From NCBI GenBank assembly GCA_024405455.1, contig JAKSOT010000001.1, positions 1 to 64,000 on the forward strand: 64,000 nt of DNA, in the 5' to 3' direction. The notes under the pieces were generated by a model. The model saw only the letters and a list, made by a program, of their open reading frames with translations, was not told the origin of the DNA and ran no database searches. The number at the start of each line of letters is the position of its first letter. Within the stretch, counting starts at the first letter, position 1. Made by a program: the position numbers and the translations under genes. Of this stretch, positions 20,164-27,448 are shown one piece after another. This DNA is from Akkermansia sp. (GTDB lineage Bacteria; Verrucomicrobiota; Verrucomicrobiia; Verrucomicrobiales; Akkermansiaceae).

Positions 20164-21558
20164 TTAGAGGTGTTTTTCCCATAATTGGGGATTGACAAGA
20201 GTAGACATTTTATAATTCGCCATCTCTAGGATCTCTGTTCGATGAGATGGGAACATTTCTAGCATTTTCAGAAAACTACGGAGAGGCAAACACAATTTTA
20301 TGCTTCCTCCATTAACGTCGTACAGTCCAGCTTTCAAATCCGCCTCAAAGGCTTCAAATGACATGAGGTGTGGGCGTGTGCTAGGCGGGAGGGTGTGTTC
20401 TTCCCAATATGACTGATTCCTGTATAGGTACTCCCAGAACGACATTTTTTTGTAAAATTGCTGTTGATTACACCACCGGGCGATCTGTACGTAGATGTTC
20501 GGTATCGGCGACTGCCGGTAATCTTCATGCCGCATTACGTACCCGACACACCTGTACTGCATGAGCAATTTGATCCGTTGAAACAGTTCCCAATAGTCCC
20601 GGTAGAACGCATCCTTGTCGTCCTCTCGCTGTTTAAAGCCGCAAAACAAGTAGAACTTAGTCCAGGCCTTCGGGTTGTACTTTTTCCATACTTTGAGCGC
20701 TTTTTCTATGATGGGGCGATCCTTCCAGTTGTCAAAAGCAAAAATGTAGTCGCCATGGTAGCGAGCACGGGAAAGCATCTCAGCCATTTCTTCCCCATGT
20801 TCATCTTCTGCGAACTTTCGCTCATCTAGTCCTTGCCTAAATTGAAACACGACACGTTCATCTATAAGTTTCTGCAGTATGGGTTTCCAGACTTTGTAAT
20901 CAGCTGCAAAGAAATTGTCGTCCCAAAAGTAGACGTATGGTCTCGATTTGTCGTAGAACCATTCAAGCTTTGAATATTTAATTACTCCGTTTTCCAGACG
21001 ATTTACACAGAAAGGGCAGTGCCGCACGCATCTGCGTGTCAAGAAGCCAATTGAATATCGTTCGTAATCTTTAAATCTATTTCGATTGACGCCTAGTTCG
21101 ACCTGCTCTTCGATGTATTCTTTGTAAAGATCATAGTACGGCATCTGCCTAGCCATAAGAATGCCTTTACTACCTAAAGTGTTTGTTAGCGTGGATAAGA
21201 ATGGGTCTCTTTCAAGCTGACCCATATCTTTTTCTCTCTTCTCCTTAAATACCTTTGTCCGTTTTTCATTGGCATAGTACCCAGTTCCCCCGATGTGGAA
21301 TTTTTGCTTCTGCTTAGTTGTTGCCTCAGTATAGAATCTGGGCTCTTTCGTAAAGGTGAAAACTTTCGACATGTATATGTGCTGGTAACGGCGAATATCA
21401 CAGTCAGGATCAGTTATCAGTTCAAATTTAACCTGGTTCTCGTACAAGAAACCGGCAATCTTGAGCAAAGCCAGATTTGGGTGCCGTGTCCCCCCGTCTA
21501 TCAGGTCGGCATCCACAAGACCAACAAGCATGTCCTTCTTTTTCCGTTGAAAGCCCAT
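20164..21558 (-). CDS. Radical SAM protein, first gene of the dpt operon
   Basis: 464 residues from ATG 21558; a GTG one codon earlier is possible. The Cys motif RRCVRHCPFCVN (C-x3-C-x2-C, about residues 172-183) binds the 4Fe-4S cluster and SAM. The N-terminal LVGLVDADLIDGGTRHPNLALLKIAGFL and HIYMSKVFTFTKEP resemble the B12-binding-like domain seen in radical SAM proteins of mobile elements; a cobalamin His motif is not evident. Substrate unknown. Only 6 bp separate it from dptF, which argues for a shared role, but it could also be a passenger gene. Confidence 0.85.
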   Translation of the reverse strand: MGFQRKKKDMLVGLVDADLIDGGTRHPNLALLKIAGFLYENQVKFELITDPDCDIRRYQHIYMSKVFTFTKEPRFYTEATTKQKQKFHIGGTGYYANEKRTKVFKEKREKDMGQLERDPFLSTLTNTLGSKGILMARQMPYYDLYKEYIEEQVELGVNRNRFKDYERYSIGFLTRRCVRHCPFCVNRLENGVIKYSKLEWFYDKSRPYVYFWDDNFFAADYKVWKPILQKLIDERVVFQFRQGLDERKFAEDEHGEEMAEMLSRARYHGDYIFAFDNWKDRPIIEKALKVWKKYNPKAWTKFYLFCGFKQREDDKDAFYRDYWELFQRIKLLMQYRCVGYVMRHEDYRQSPIPNIYVQIARWCNQQQFYKKMSFWEYLYRNQSYWEEHTLPPSTRPHLMSFEAFEADLKAGLYDVNGGSIKLCLPLRSFLKMLEMFPSHRTEILEMANYKMSTLVNPQLWEKHL

Positions 21559-21588
21559 CACGTGGGGTAGTCTCTTTGCGCACCACGC

Positions 21589-21617
21589 ACTCTACACCGC
21601 TTCGCCGATAATTGCAA
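21589..21617 (-). promoter_or_regulatory. Promoter of the radical SAM-dptFGH operon
   Basis: Minus strand: -35 TTGCAA (21617-21612), 17-bp spacer, -10 TAGAGT (21594-21589), about 30 bp before the first ATG. No operator-like palindrome is seen overlapping it. Confidence 0.55.
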
Positions 21618-21780
21618 GCTGATTTTTTGTTTTTTTCAATTTCGCTTCTCTTCGATGCTCGCGCACATTTGGGAACGCGCATCTGCCCGCGTGGCGTGGG
21701 GCGAAAGTTTGGGGCTTCCGCCTGCGCCAAGGCTTCCGTCTTCGCTAAAGCTACGCCGAGACAAGTCGGCGTGACACGGC

Positions 21781-21813
21781 GCCCGAAAAATTGCTTTTAG
21801 CAATTTTTCGGGC
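21781..21813. terminator. Perfect 14-bp hairpin
   Basis: GCCCGAAAAATTGC (21781-21794), loop TTTTA, GCAATTTTTCGGGC (21800-21813). Upstream of it (about 21655-21780) are fragments of the dispersed repeat. It separates the dpt promoter region from the candidate RNA gene and could insulate either direction. Confidence 0.55.
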
Positions 21814-22042
21814 TTGACAGGGTGATTTTTTTGTGAGAGAGTGTGCGGCGTTCAGGGGAATTCCGTTGGTAAAACGGAGTTCCTGTGGGTCGGGTGGCGC
21901 CGGAAGGCCACTCTTGCCGCTTGCAACGGCGGCAGGGCAAATAATGTGACGGCTTAGGTCAATCCTTTGGCAGAGGTGTGCCAATTGTACGTGATGCTGG
22001 GCCGTGGCGTCTTCCCGAGAGGGGAGGGTGCCGCGGTTTTTT
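21814..22042 (+). ncRNA. Candidate structured RNA or 5' leader
   Basis: A TTGACA (21814-21819) is followed, after a poor -10 (GAGAGT), by a stretch without a gene but dense in hairpins: GGAATTCCGTT/AACGGAGTTCC (about 21857-21884), GTGGC/GCCAC, TGCCGC/GCGGCA. It ends in a textbook intrinsic terminator, CCGTGGC/GCCGCGG with inner CTTCCC/GGGGAG and six T (22002-22042). It could be an independent small RNA or an attenuator leader for the gene at 22102. I could not fit it to 6S RNA, RNase P RNA, SRP RNA or a known riboswitch. Confidence 0.4.
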
Positions 22043-22101
22043 GGTGTCTCGGATCTTGGCTTGTAGTCGTTACGCGTTGCAAAAAACAACCAATAACGAT
22101 T

Positions 22102-23127
22102 ATGAGCAAGAAAGTGAAAAATATAAGGGGAGTGGAGGCATCCATTCTGGAGGAGGCGTTCCATCTGGGGCATTCGCCGGAGCAATGGCAGCCTGTGCCG
22201 ACGGAGGACTACCATGGGCGGGCGCTGGCGTGGCTGCGTTTGTTCTGGACGTGCTGGCGGCAGATGGAGCCGCATGTGCCCGCGATTCTGGAGCGACACC
22301 CCGAAATGTGCCAGTGCGATTGCAGCTGCATGCGGCATATCGGGCGCCCTTGGGGGCCGCTGTCGCTGGGGCCGGTGCTGGTCGGCTGGACATCACCGGA
22401 GAGCCCGTGGCTGCGGCGCACGGATGACGGGCGGGTGCAGCATCTGTTCTACGCGCTGTGCGGATCGGCGCCGTGCTGCGGTGCCAGTCTGGAGGTGGAG
22501 ATGGAGACGGGCCGGACGTGCCTGCGGAGACCCGCGTGCGGGCATGCCGTGCTTCCAGAGCACCTGCGGGTGCCGTTCCGCCCGGTGTGCGAGCCCTGGA
22601 GCGGCCGCGGCATGAGCTTGATGGAGCTGGCGGGGCATTTCCTGCCACATCCGCCGGTGGTGGTGGAGGTGCGGCCTGCCCAGGAGCAGGCGGAGGCGGA
22701 CCCGCTTCCGGCGAGGCTGCTGCCGGCTGTTCCCGGCGTGGTGACGGGAGATCCCGAGCGCGTGGCGGCGCATTTGAGCACCAGCCTGGAGTTCCACGAC
22801 TCCGCGCGCCTGCTCACACTGCGGGACGCGAGCGGGGAGGACCAGCCGGATGTGTGCATCGGGTTCAATCCCTCGCACATCGCGCCGGGGCTGGACGACA
22901 TCCTGCGCGCCCTCTGCGCCGGGCACGGGTTCTCCTGCAGGGTGAAGCCGATGTTCAGCGGCGTGCCGCAGCGCTACCGCGACGACCCGCGCGTGGTGTC
23001 GGTCCACCTGTACATCCGCCGCGACCTGTACCTGGATGAAACCACGCACGCGAAGAAGCCGGAGGGCTTCCGCCGCCTGCAGGCCCTGGTGCTGGAATGC
23101 GCCAAGGCCCTTCATACACAGGGATGA
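22102..23127 (+). CDS. Cys-rich hypothetical protein
   Basis: 341 residues from ATG 22102. The N-terminal half carries Cys clusters (CQCDCSCMRH at about residues 74-83; CGSAPCCGASLEV at about 118; TCLRRPACGH at about 140) that could bind metal. The C-terminal half (from about residue 220) contains RVAAHLSTSLEFHDSARLL, DVCIGFNPSHIAPGLDDILRAL and VVSVHLYIRRDLYLDE and looks like a separate alpha/beta domain. No family is recognised. It follows the candidate structured RNA by 60 bp and ends against a copy of the dispersed repeat. Confidence 0.65.
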   Translation: MSKKVKNIRGVEASILEEAFHLGHSPEQWQPVPTEDYHGRALAWLRLFWTCWRQMEPHVPAILERHPEMCQCDCSCMRHIGRPWGPLSLGPVLVGWTSPESPWLRRTDDGRVQHLFYALCGSAPCCGASLEVEMETGRTCLRRPACGHAVLPEHLRVPFRPVCEPWSGRGMSLMELAGHFLPHPPVVVEVRPAQEQAEADPLPARLLPAVPGVVTGDPERVAAHLSTSLEFHDSARLLTLRDASGEDQPDVCIGFNPSHIAPGLDDILRALCAGHGFSCRVKPMFSGVPQRYRDDPRVVSVHLYIRRDLYLDETTHAKKPEGFRRLQALVLECAKALHTQG

Positions 23128-23129
23128 AG

Positions 23130-23285
23130 GGGCGTTGGCGTGTATCCACCCCGCGCGGGGGCGGGGTTACGTTAGTTGTAAGTGCGAAGGGGGACACCCC
23201 CCGGTCTTACGACCGGGGCTGGAAAAGGTTGTCGCCGACTAGGCGGCTCAAAGCTAGTGCGCCTCACGGCGCGGGCGGAAAAAAA
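23130..23285 (-). repeat. Multi-hairpin intergenic repeat, copy C
   Basis: On the minus strand the modules read: GCGCC hairpin, TTTGAGCCGCC, CGACAACCTTTTCCAGCCCC with a GTCGTAAGAC hairpin, GGGGGTGTCCCCCTTCGCAC, TTACAACTAACGTAACCCCG, GGGGTGGATACACGCC. This is the same order as in the copies near 29.1 and 39.4 kb. It forms the left border of the AAA+/ankyrin cassette. Confidence 0.75.
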
Positions 23286-23308
23286 TGCTCGGACAAAGCG
23301 GATTTTGC

Positions 23309-23337
23309 TTGACTTTTGTTTTTCGCTGTAGTATACT
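23309..23337 (+). promoter_or_regulatory. Strong promoter of the AAA+/ankyrin cassette
   Basis: -35 TTGACT (23309-23314), 17-bp spacer, -10 TATACT (23332-23337). The predicted start near 23344 leaves an unusually long leader of about 180 nt before the first large gene. Confidence 0.75.
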
Positions 23338-23348
23338 GTGGCCGTCCT

Positions 23349-23414
23349 ATGAAGAAGAACACACACAAAGTCACCAACAGCCCGACACCCACCCCCGGAG
23401 GCCTCGCCTCATAG
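23349..23414 (+). CDS. Possible 21-codon leader ORF
   Basis: ATG 23349, just 5 nt after the predicted transcription start, encodes MKKNTHKVTNSPTPTPGGLA plus Ser and a TAG stop. The context resembles the leaderless starts of other genes here. A small hairpin (CCCCG/CGGGG, 23452-23467) lies between it and the AAA+ gene. Whether it is translated or regulatory is unknown. Confidence 0.3.
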   Translation: MKKNTHKVTNSPTPTPGGLAS

Positions 23415-23525
23415 TACCCCAACAAACTGACCCTCAATAAACAAGCGTATTCCCCGCACTGTCGGGGACCGCACCCCTTATCATCACCCAAAATCACCGA
23501 TAACCAAACTTTCACTATAATAAAT

Positions 23526-24830
23526 ATGACCTCTCAAGACATCCAAAAACACATCAGCGACCTGGCTGCCCAGGTCAAATCGAACAGCGACACGCTGGCC
23601 GAACTCAACGTCTCCATCCAAAGGCTGACGGCCATCGGGACCACCCGGTACGCCGCCCTGGAACGGGAGCGCGACTCGGCCCACACGCGCCGCGAGCGGG
23701 AGCTTAAACGCTTCCACAGCAATGCCATACGCATGTTATACACAACATGCGGGCTTCGGCGTGCCAGCCGGACTCCGCTCATCGAGGACTTCGTGGAAGC
23801 CCACAACTATCTGAACCTGGACGAGATAGACGATGCGACGTACATCGTGCTGATCCGGCGTCACTTCGATGCGGTGATGGCGGAAGCCTACGCCACGCAC
23901 CGCATCTCCATGCGCCTGTACCTGGCCCTGGTGCACTACTTCGACGAATACGCGGACATGAAGCCGCTGGTGGTGACGGAGGAGATGGCGGCGGAGGCGG
24001 AGCGCGTGCGCGCCGAGCAGGCCGCCCGCGCGGCGGACTGGCAGGGCCGGACCCTCGCGGCGGGGGAATTCCAGCTGCCGGGGCACCGCGAGCTGCAGGG
24101 CGTGCTGACCGAGCGCGTGGCGGAACCCGCGAAGTGCAGCGAGCCGCACGCCCGCCTGGGCCTGGACTTCCCCCGCGGGTTCATCCTGGAGGGGCCGGGC
24201 GGGTGCGGCAAGTCCCACGCCGTGGAGCGCCTGTCCCGGCACCTAGGGTGGGACATCGTGCACCTCTACCTGGACGTGGACGAGCATTTCGGCGCCTCCG
24301 CCCAGAAGTGCATCAACAACATCAAGCGGACCTTCCGGGAGGCGGCGGCATGCGCGCCGTGCATCCTGGCCATCGAGGACATGGCGGCGCTCCAGACCGG
24401 GCGCACCGCCGGGAACGCGCCGGCCGCGCCGAGCGCGGAGGTGGTGGATTGCCTGCTGAGGCACCTGCGGACGGCGGAGAAAAAGCGCATCCTGGTGGTG
24501 GGCATGACCGACCGCGCGGACGCGCTGGCCCCGGCCATCCTGCACGCCGCCCACCTGGGGCGCCGCGCGAGGGTGGGCATGCCCACGCCGGACGACGTGG
24601 AGGAGGTGCTGGCCGCTGCGCTGGAGAGGCACCCGCACGCGGCGTTCAACCTGCGCCCGCACGCGGAGGCGCTTTGCGGCAGGCCGGTATCGGATGCGGA
24701 GCGCGCGGTGCGCGAGGCCGCGGAGTGCGCTGCGGGACGGAAAGGCAAGCGCATCGAGGAGGGCGACCTGGCCCGGGGCATCGAGTCCCTGGAGGGCCGG
24801 CGCGAAAACGAGACTTTCAACCGTGCGTGA
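23526..24830 (+). CDS. AAA+ ATPase with inverted Walker B acids (cassette gene 1)
   Basis: 434 residues. Residues 1-65 form a coiled-coil-like stretch; residues about 78-155 hold a module (IEDFVEAHNYLNLDEIDDATYIV...YADMKPL) found twice in the next protein. The AAA+ domain has Walker A GPGGCGKS (223-230) but Walker B reads ILAIED, with Glu284-Asp285 where Asp-Glu is expected, so hydrolysis may be impaired. The lid region TPDDVEEVLAAALERHPHAAFNLRPHAEALCG matches gene 2. Cytoplasmic. The next gene starts 35 bp downstream. Probably a diverged paralogue acting as partner or regulator; that is inference. Confidence 0.8.
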   Translation: MTSQDIQKHISDLAAQVKSNSDTLAELNVSIQRLTAIGTTRYAALERERDSAHTRRERELKRFHSNAIRMLYTTCGLRRASRTPLIEDFVEAHNYLNLDEIDDATYIVLIRRHFDAVMAEAYATHRISMRLYLALVHYFDEYADMKPLVVTEEMAAEAERVRAEQAARAADWQGRTLAAGEFQLPGHRELQGVLTERVAEPAKCSEPHARLGLDFPRGFILEGPGGCGKSHAVERLSRHLGWDIVHLYLDVDEHFGASAQKCINNIKRTFREAAACAPCILAIEDMAALQTGRTAGNAPAAPSAEVVDCLLRHLRTAEKKRILVVGMTDRADALAPAILHAAHLGRRARVGMPTPDDVEEVLAAALERHPHAAFNLRPHAEALCGRPVSDAERAVREAAECAAGRKGKRIEEGDLARGIESLEGRRENETFNRA

Positions 24831-24865
24831 CGGCACGGCGTTTCAATCACGAAACCGAAAATTCT

Positions 24866-27427
24866 ATGAACAAGAATACCAATAAGAAAATGGACAAGAA
24901 AGAGAGAAAATCTATGCGTAAATCAGAACTAATCGAACTGGTCAAGCAGCAGGCGGCGGAAATCGCCGCCCAGAACAAGGCGCACGAGCGCGAAATCAAA
25001 ATCCTCCTGGACACCCTGGACAAGCTCAAGGGTGAGCCGGAGACGCCGCACATGACGGTGCGGCGGCGGACGCGCGGCGGCGCAGCGGAGGCCGAAACCG
25101 GGGACAAGCCCGGGAAGACGCCCCTGGAAGCCCGCCGCGACCGGGTGCTGGAGCTCTTCAAGAACATGCCCAAGACCCGGCAGGTGCCGGACATCGAGGA
25201 GTTCGTGAAGGAGAACTGCATCATGAACCTCGATGATATGGACGATGCCACGTTCACCGTACTCATCCGCCAGCACTTCAACCGCGAGCTTGCGGACGCC
25301 TACGCCGCACGCAAGATGAACCTGCGCGTGTACAGGGCCCTGGTGCACTACTTCGACGACTATGTGGACGAGAAGCCGCTGGAGGTTGCCGAGGAGTTTA
25401 AGGCGGAGCTGGAGCAGCTGCGCGCGGACGCCGCCGCCCGCGAGGCGGAGCGCAAGCTCCTGAAACCCACGGAGGGGCCGTTCAAGCTGCCCGGCCGCGC
25501 CGCGCTGGAGGGGTTCATCAACAACAACGTGGTGGACATCGTGAACGACAGCGCACGCTACGCCAAGCTGGGCATCGGCTTCCCCAAGGGGTTCATCCTG
25601 GAGGGCAAGCCCGGCTGCGGCAAGACCTTCGCCGTGGAGCGCCTCGCGGAGCACCTCAAGTGGCACGTCGTGCGCATCGACTCCGGCAGCATCGGCAGCT
25701 CGTTCGTCCACGCCACCCCCAAGAAGATTCAGGAGAAGTTCCAGGAGGCCGCGGAAAAGGCCCCCTCCATCGTCATCATCGACGAGATGGAGGCCTTCAC
25801 CCGCAACCGCGCCAACCTGCCCGGCCACAACACCCACAGCGCCGAGGAGGTGGACAGCTTCCTGCAGTGCCTGCAGACCGCCGCGGAGAGGCACATCCTG
25901 GTGGCCGGCATGACCAACCACATCGAGACCATCGACCCCGCCATCCTGCGCACCGGGCGCCTGGGCGCGCACATCAAGGTGGACATGCCCTCCGCCCAGG
26001 AGGTGCAGGACGTGCTGGCGGTGGCGCTGGAGAAGCGCCCGCACGCGGAGTTCGACCTGCACCCGCACGCGGAGCGCCTGCTGGACCGCCCGCTCTCCGA
26101 CGTGGCCCACGCCGTGGACGAGGCCGCCATGTGCGCCGCCCGCGCCCGGCACGAGCGCATCGAGGAGGAGGACCTCGCGCACGCCATCGATGACCTGGTC
26201 CACAGCCACCCGGTGAAGAAGCCGCGCGACATCTTCGCGGAGGGCTTCGAGCAGGAGGAGGAAAAGAGAAGGCTGGAGAGGCGTCTCAAAAACCTGCACG
26301 AGAGAATCAAGCGGCGCGCGGCCGTGTTCAAGAGCACCGCCAAAATCTCGTCCATCCGGGAGATGGCGAAGCTCAACCGCATCACGAACCTGGAGAAGAT
26401 GGACGAGGCCACCTTCATCGTACACCTGCGCCACATCTTCAGCCCCAAGATGGCGGAGGCCTACGCGGAGCGCAAGATGAACGAAATCGTCTATCACGAC
26501 ATCATCCTGTACTTCGACAACCATCTGGACATCAAGCCGCTGGAGCTGACGGACGAGATGAAGGCGGAGGTGCAGGCGGAGAGGGAGCGGATAGAGGCCG
26601 CCAAGAAGGCCAAGAAGGAGAAGCGCATGAAGCTCAAGCCCACGGACGGGCCGTTCCGCCTGCGCGGCCGCGAGGAGCTGGAGCAGTTCCTCAACGAGCA
26701 GGTGGTGGACATCGTCAACCGCCACGCGGACTACTCCAAGTTCGGCGTGCACTTCCCCAAGGGGTTCATCCTGGAGGGCAAGCCCGGCTGCGGCAAGACC
26801 TTCGCCGTGGAGCGCCTCGCGGAGCACCTCAAGTGGCACGTCGTGCGCATCGACTCCGGCAGCATCGGCAGCTCGTTCGTCCACGCCACCCCCAAGAAGA
26901 TTCAGGAGAAGTTCCAGGAGGCCGCGGAAAAGGCCCCCTCCATCGTCATCATCGACGAGATGGAGGCCTTCACCCGCAACCGCGCCAACCTGCCCGGCCA
27001 CAACACCCACAGCGCCGAGGAGGTGGACAGCTTCCTGCAGTGCCTGCAGACCGCCGCGGAGAGGCACATCCTGGTGGCCGGCATGACCAACCACATCGAG
27101 ACCATCGACCCCGCCATCCTGCGCACCGGGCGCCTGGGCGCGCACATCAAGGTGGATATGCCCTCCCTGCAGGAGGTCGAGGATGTGCTGGCCTACGCGC
27201 TGGAGAAGCTCCCGCACGCGGAGTTCGACCTGCGCCCGCATGCGGAGCGCCTGCTGGACCACCCGCTCTCCGATGTGACCCACGCGGTGGACGAGTCCGG
27301 CATGAACGCCGCCCGCGCCGGCCACGAGCGCATCGAGGAAGAGGACCTGGCCCGCGCCATCGACGAGATGCTCCGCCGCCAGGACGCCCAAAAACCCGAG
27401 GAAAGGCGCTTCGGATTCGCAGAGTAA
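24866..27427 (+). CDS. Tandem double AAA+ ATPase (cassette gene 2)
   Basis: 853 residues from ATG 24866. It is two copies of one unit, period 391 residues. Each has the shared module (IEEFVKENCIMNLDDMDDATFTV...DEKPLEV; EMAKLNRITNLEKMDEATFIV...DIKPLEL) followed by an AAA+ domain: Walker A GKPGCGKT (247-254 and 638-645), Walker B IIDEMEAF (Asp306-Glu307, Asp697-Glu698), and GMTNHIETIDPAILRTGRLGAHIKVDMPS with the Arg pair. The two cores are identical over 405 bp. The family resembles FtsH/proteasomal-type AAA ATPases, with no protease domain. The N-terminus is Lys-rich and coiled. The ankyrin gene follows after 21 bp. Confidence 0.88.
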   Translation: MNKNTNKKMDKKERKSMRKSELIELVKQQAAEIAAQNKAHEREIKILLDTLDKLKGEPETPHMTVRRRTRGGAAEAETGDKPGKTPLEARRDRVLELFKNMPKTRQVPDIEEFVKENCIMNLDDMDDATFTVLIRQHFNRELADAYAARKMNLRVYRALVHYFDDYVDEKPLEVAEEFKAELEQLRADAAAREAERKLLKPTEGPFKLPGRAALEGFINNNVVDIVNDSARYAKLGIGFPKGFILEGKPGCGKTFAVERLAEHLKWHVVRIDSGSIGSSFVHATPKKIQEKFQEAAEKAPSIVIIDEMEAFTRNRANLPGHNTHSAEEVDSFLQCLQTAAERHILVAGMTNHIETIDPAILRTGRLGAHIKVDMPSAQEVQDVLAVALEKRPHAEFDLHPHAERLLDRPLSDVAHAVDEAAMCAARARHERIEEEDLAHAIDDLVHSHPVKKPRDIFAEGFEQEEEKRRLERRLKNLHERIKRRAAVFKSTAKISSIREMAKLNRITNLEKMDEATFIVHLRHIFSPKMAEAYAERKMNEIVYHDIILYFDNHLDIKPLELTDEMKAEVQAERERIEAAKKAKKEKRMKLKPTDGPFRLRGREELEQFLNEQVVDIVNRHADYSKFGVHFPKGFILEGKPGCGKTFAVERLAEHLKWHVVRIDSGSIGSSFVHATPKKIQEKFQEAAEKAPSIVIIDEMEAFTRNRANLPGHNTHSAEEVDSFLQCLQTAAERHILVAGMTNHIETIDPAILRTGRLGAHIKVDMPSLQEVEDVLAYALEKLPHAEFDLRPHAERLLDHPLSDVTHAVDESGMNAARAGHERIEEEDLARAIDEMLRRQDAQKPEERRFGFAE
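25579..25983 (+). repeat. 405-bp exact repeat, copy 1 (AAA+ core)
   Basis: Identical base for base to 26752-27156 by reading both. It covers Walker A to just past the sensor/Arg region. Flanking sequence of the two units is clearly diverged. Confidence 0.9.
26752..27156 (+). repeat. 405-bp exact repeat, copy 2 (AAA+ core)
   Basis: Second copy of 25579-25983, offset 1173 bp (391 codons), in frame in the same gene. The identity includes all third codon positions. Confidence 0.9.
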
Positions 27428-27448
27428 CCCCCAACCCCATACACTGAT

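Noticed and set aside
21840-21965. Cobalamin riboswitch
   Set aside because: Some resemblance (GGGGAATTCCG, later CGCTTGCAACGG), but the conserved B12 box is missing and the downstream gene has no B12 link.
24929-27391. 820-residue open frame antisense to the double AAA+ gene
   Set aside because: Shadow frame; the plus strand has all AAA+ motifs.
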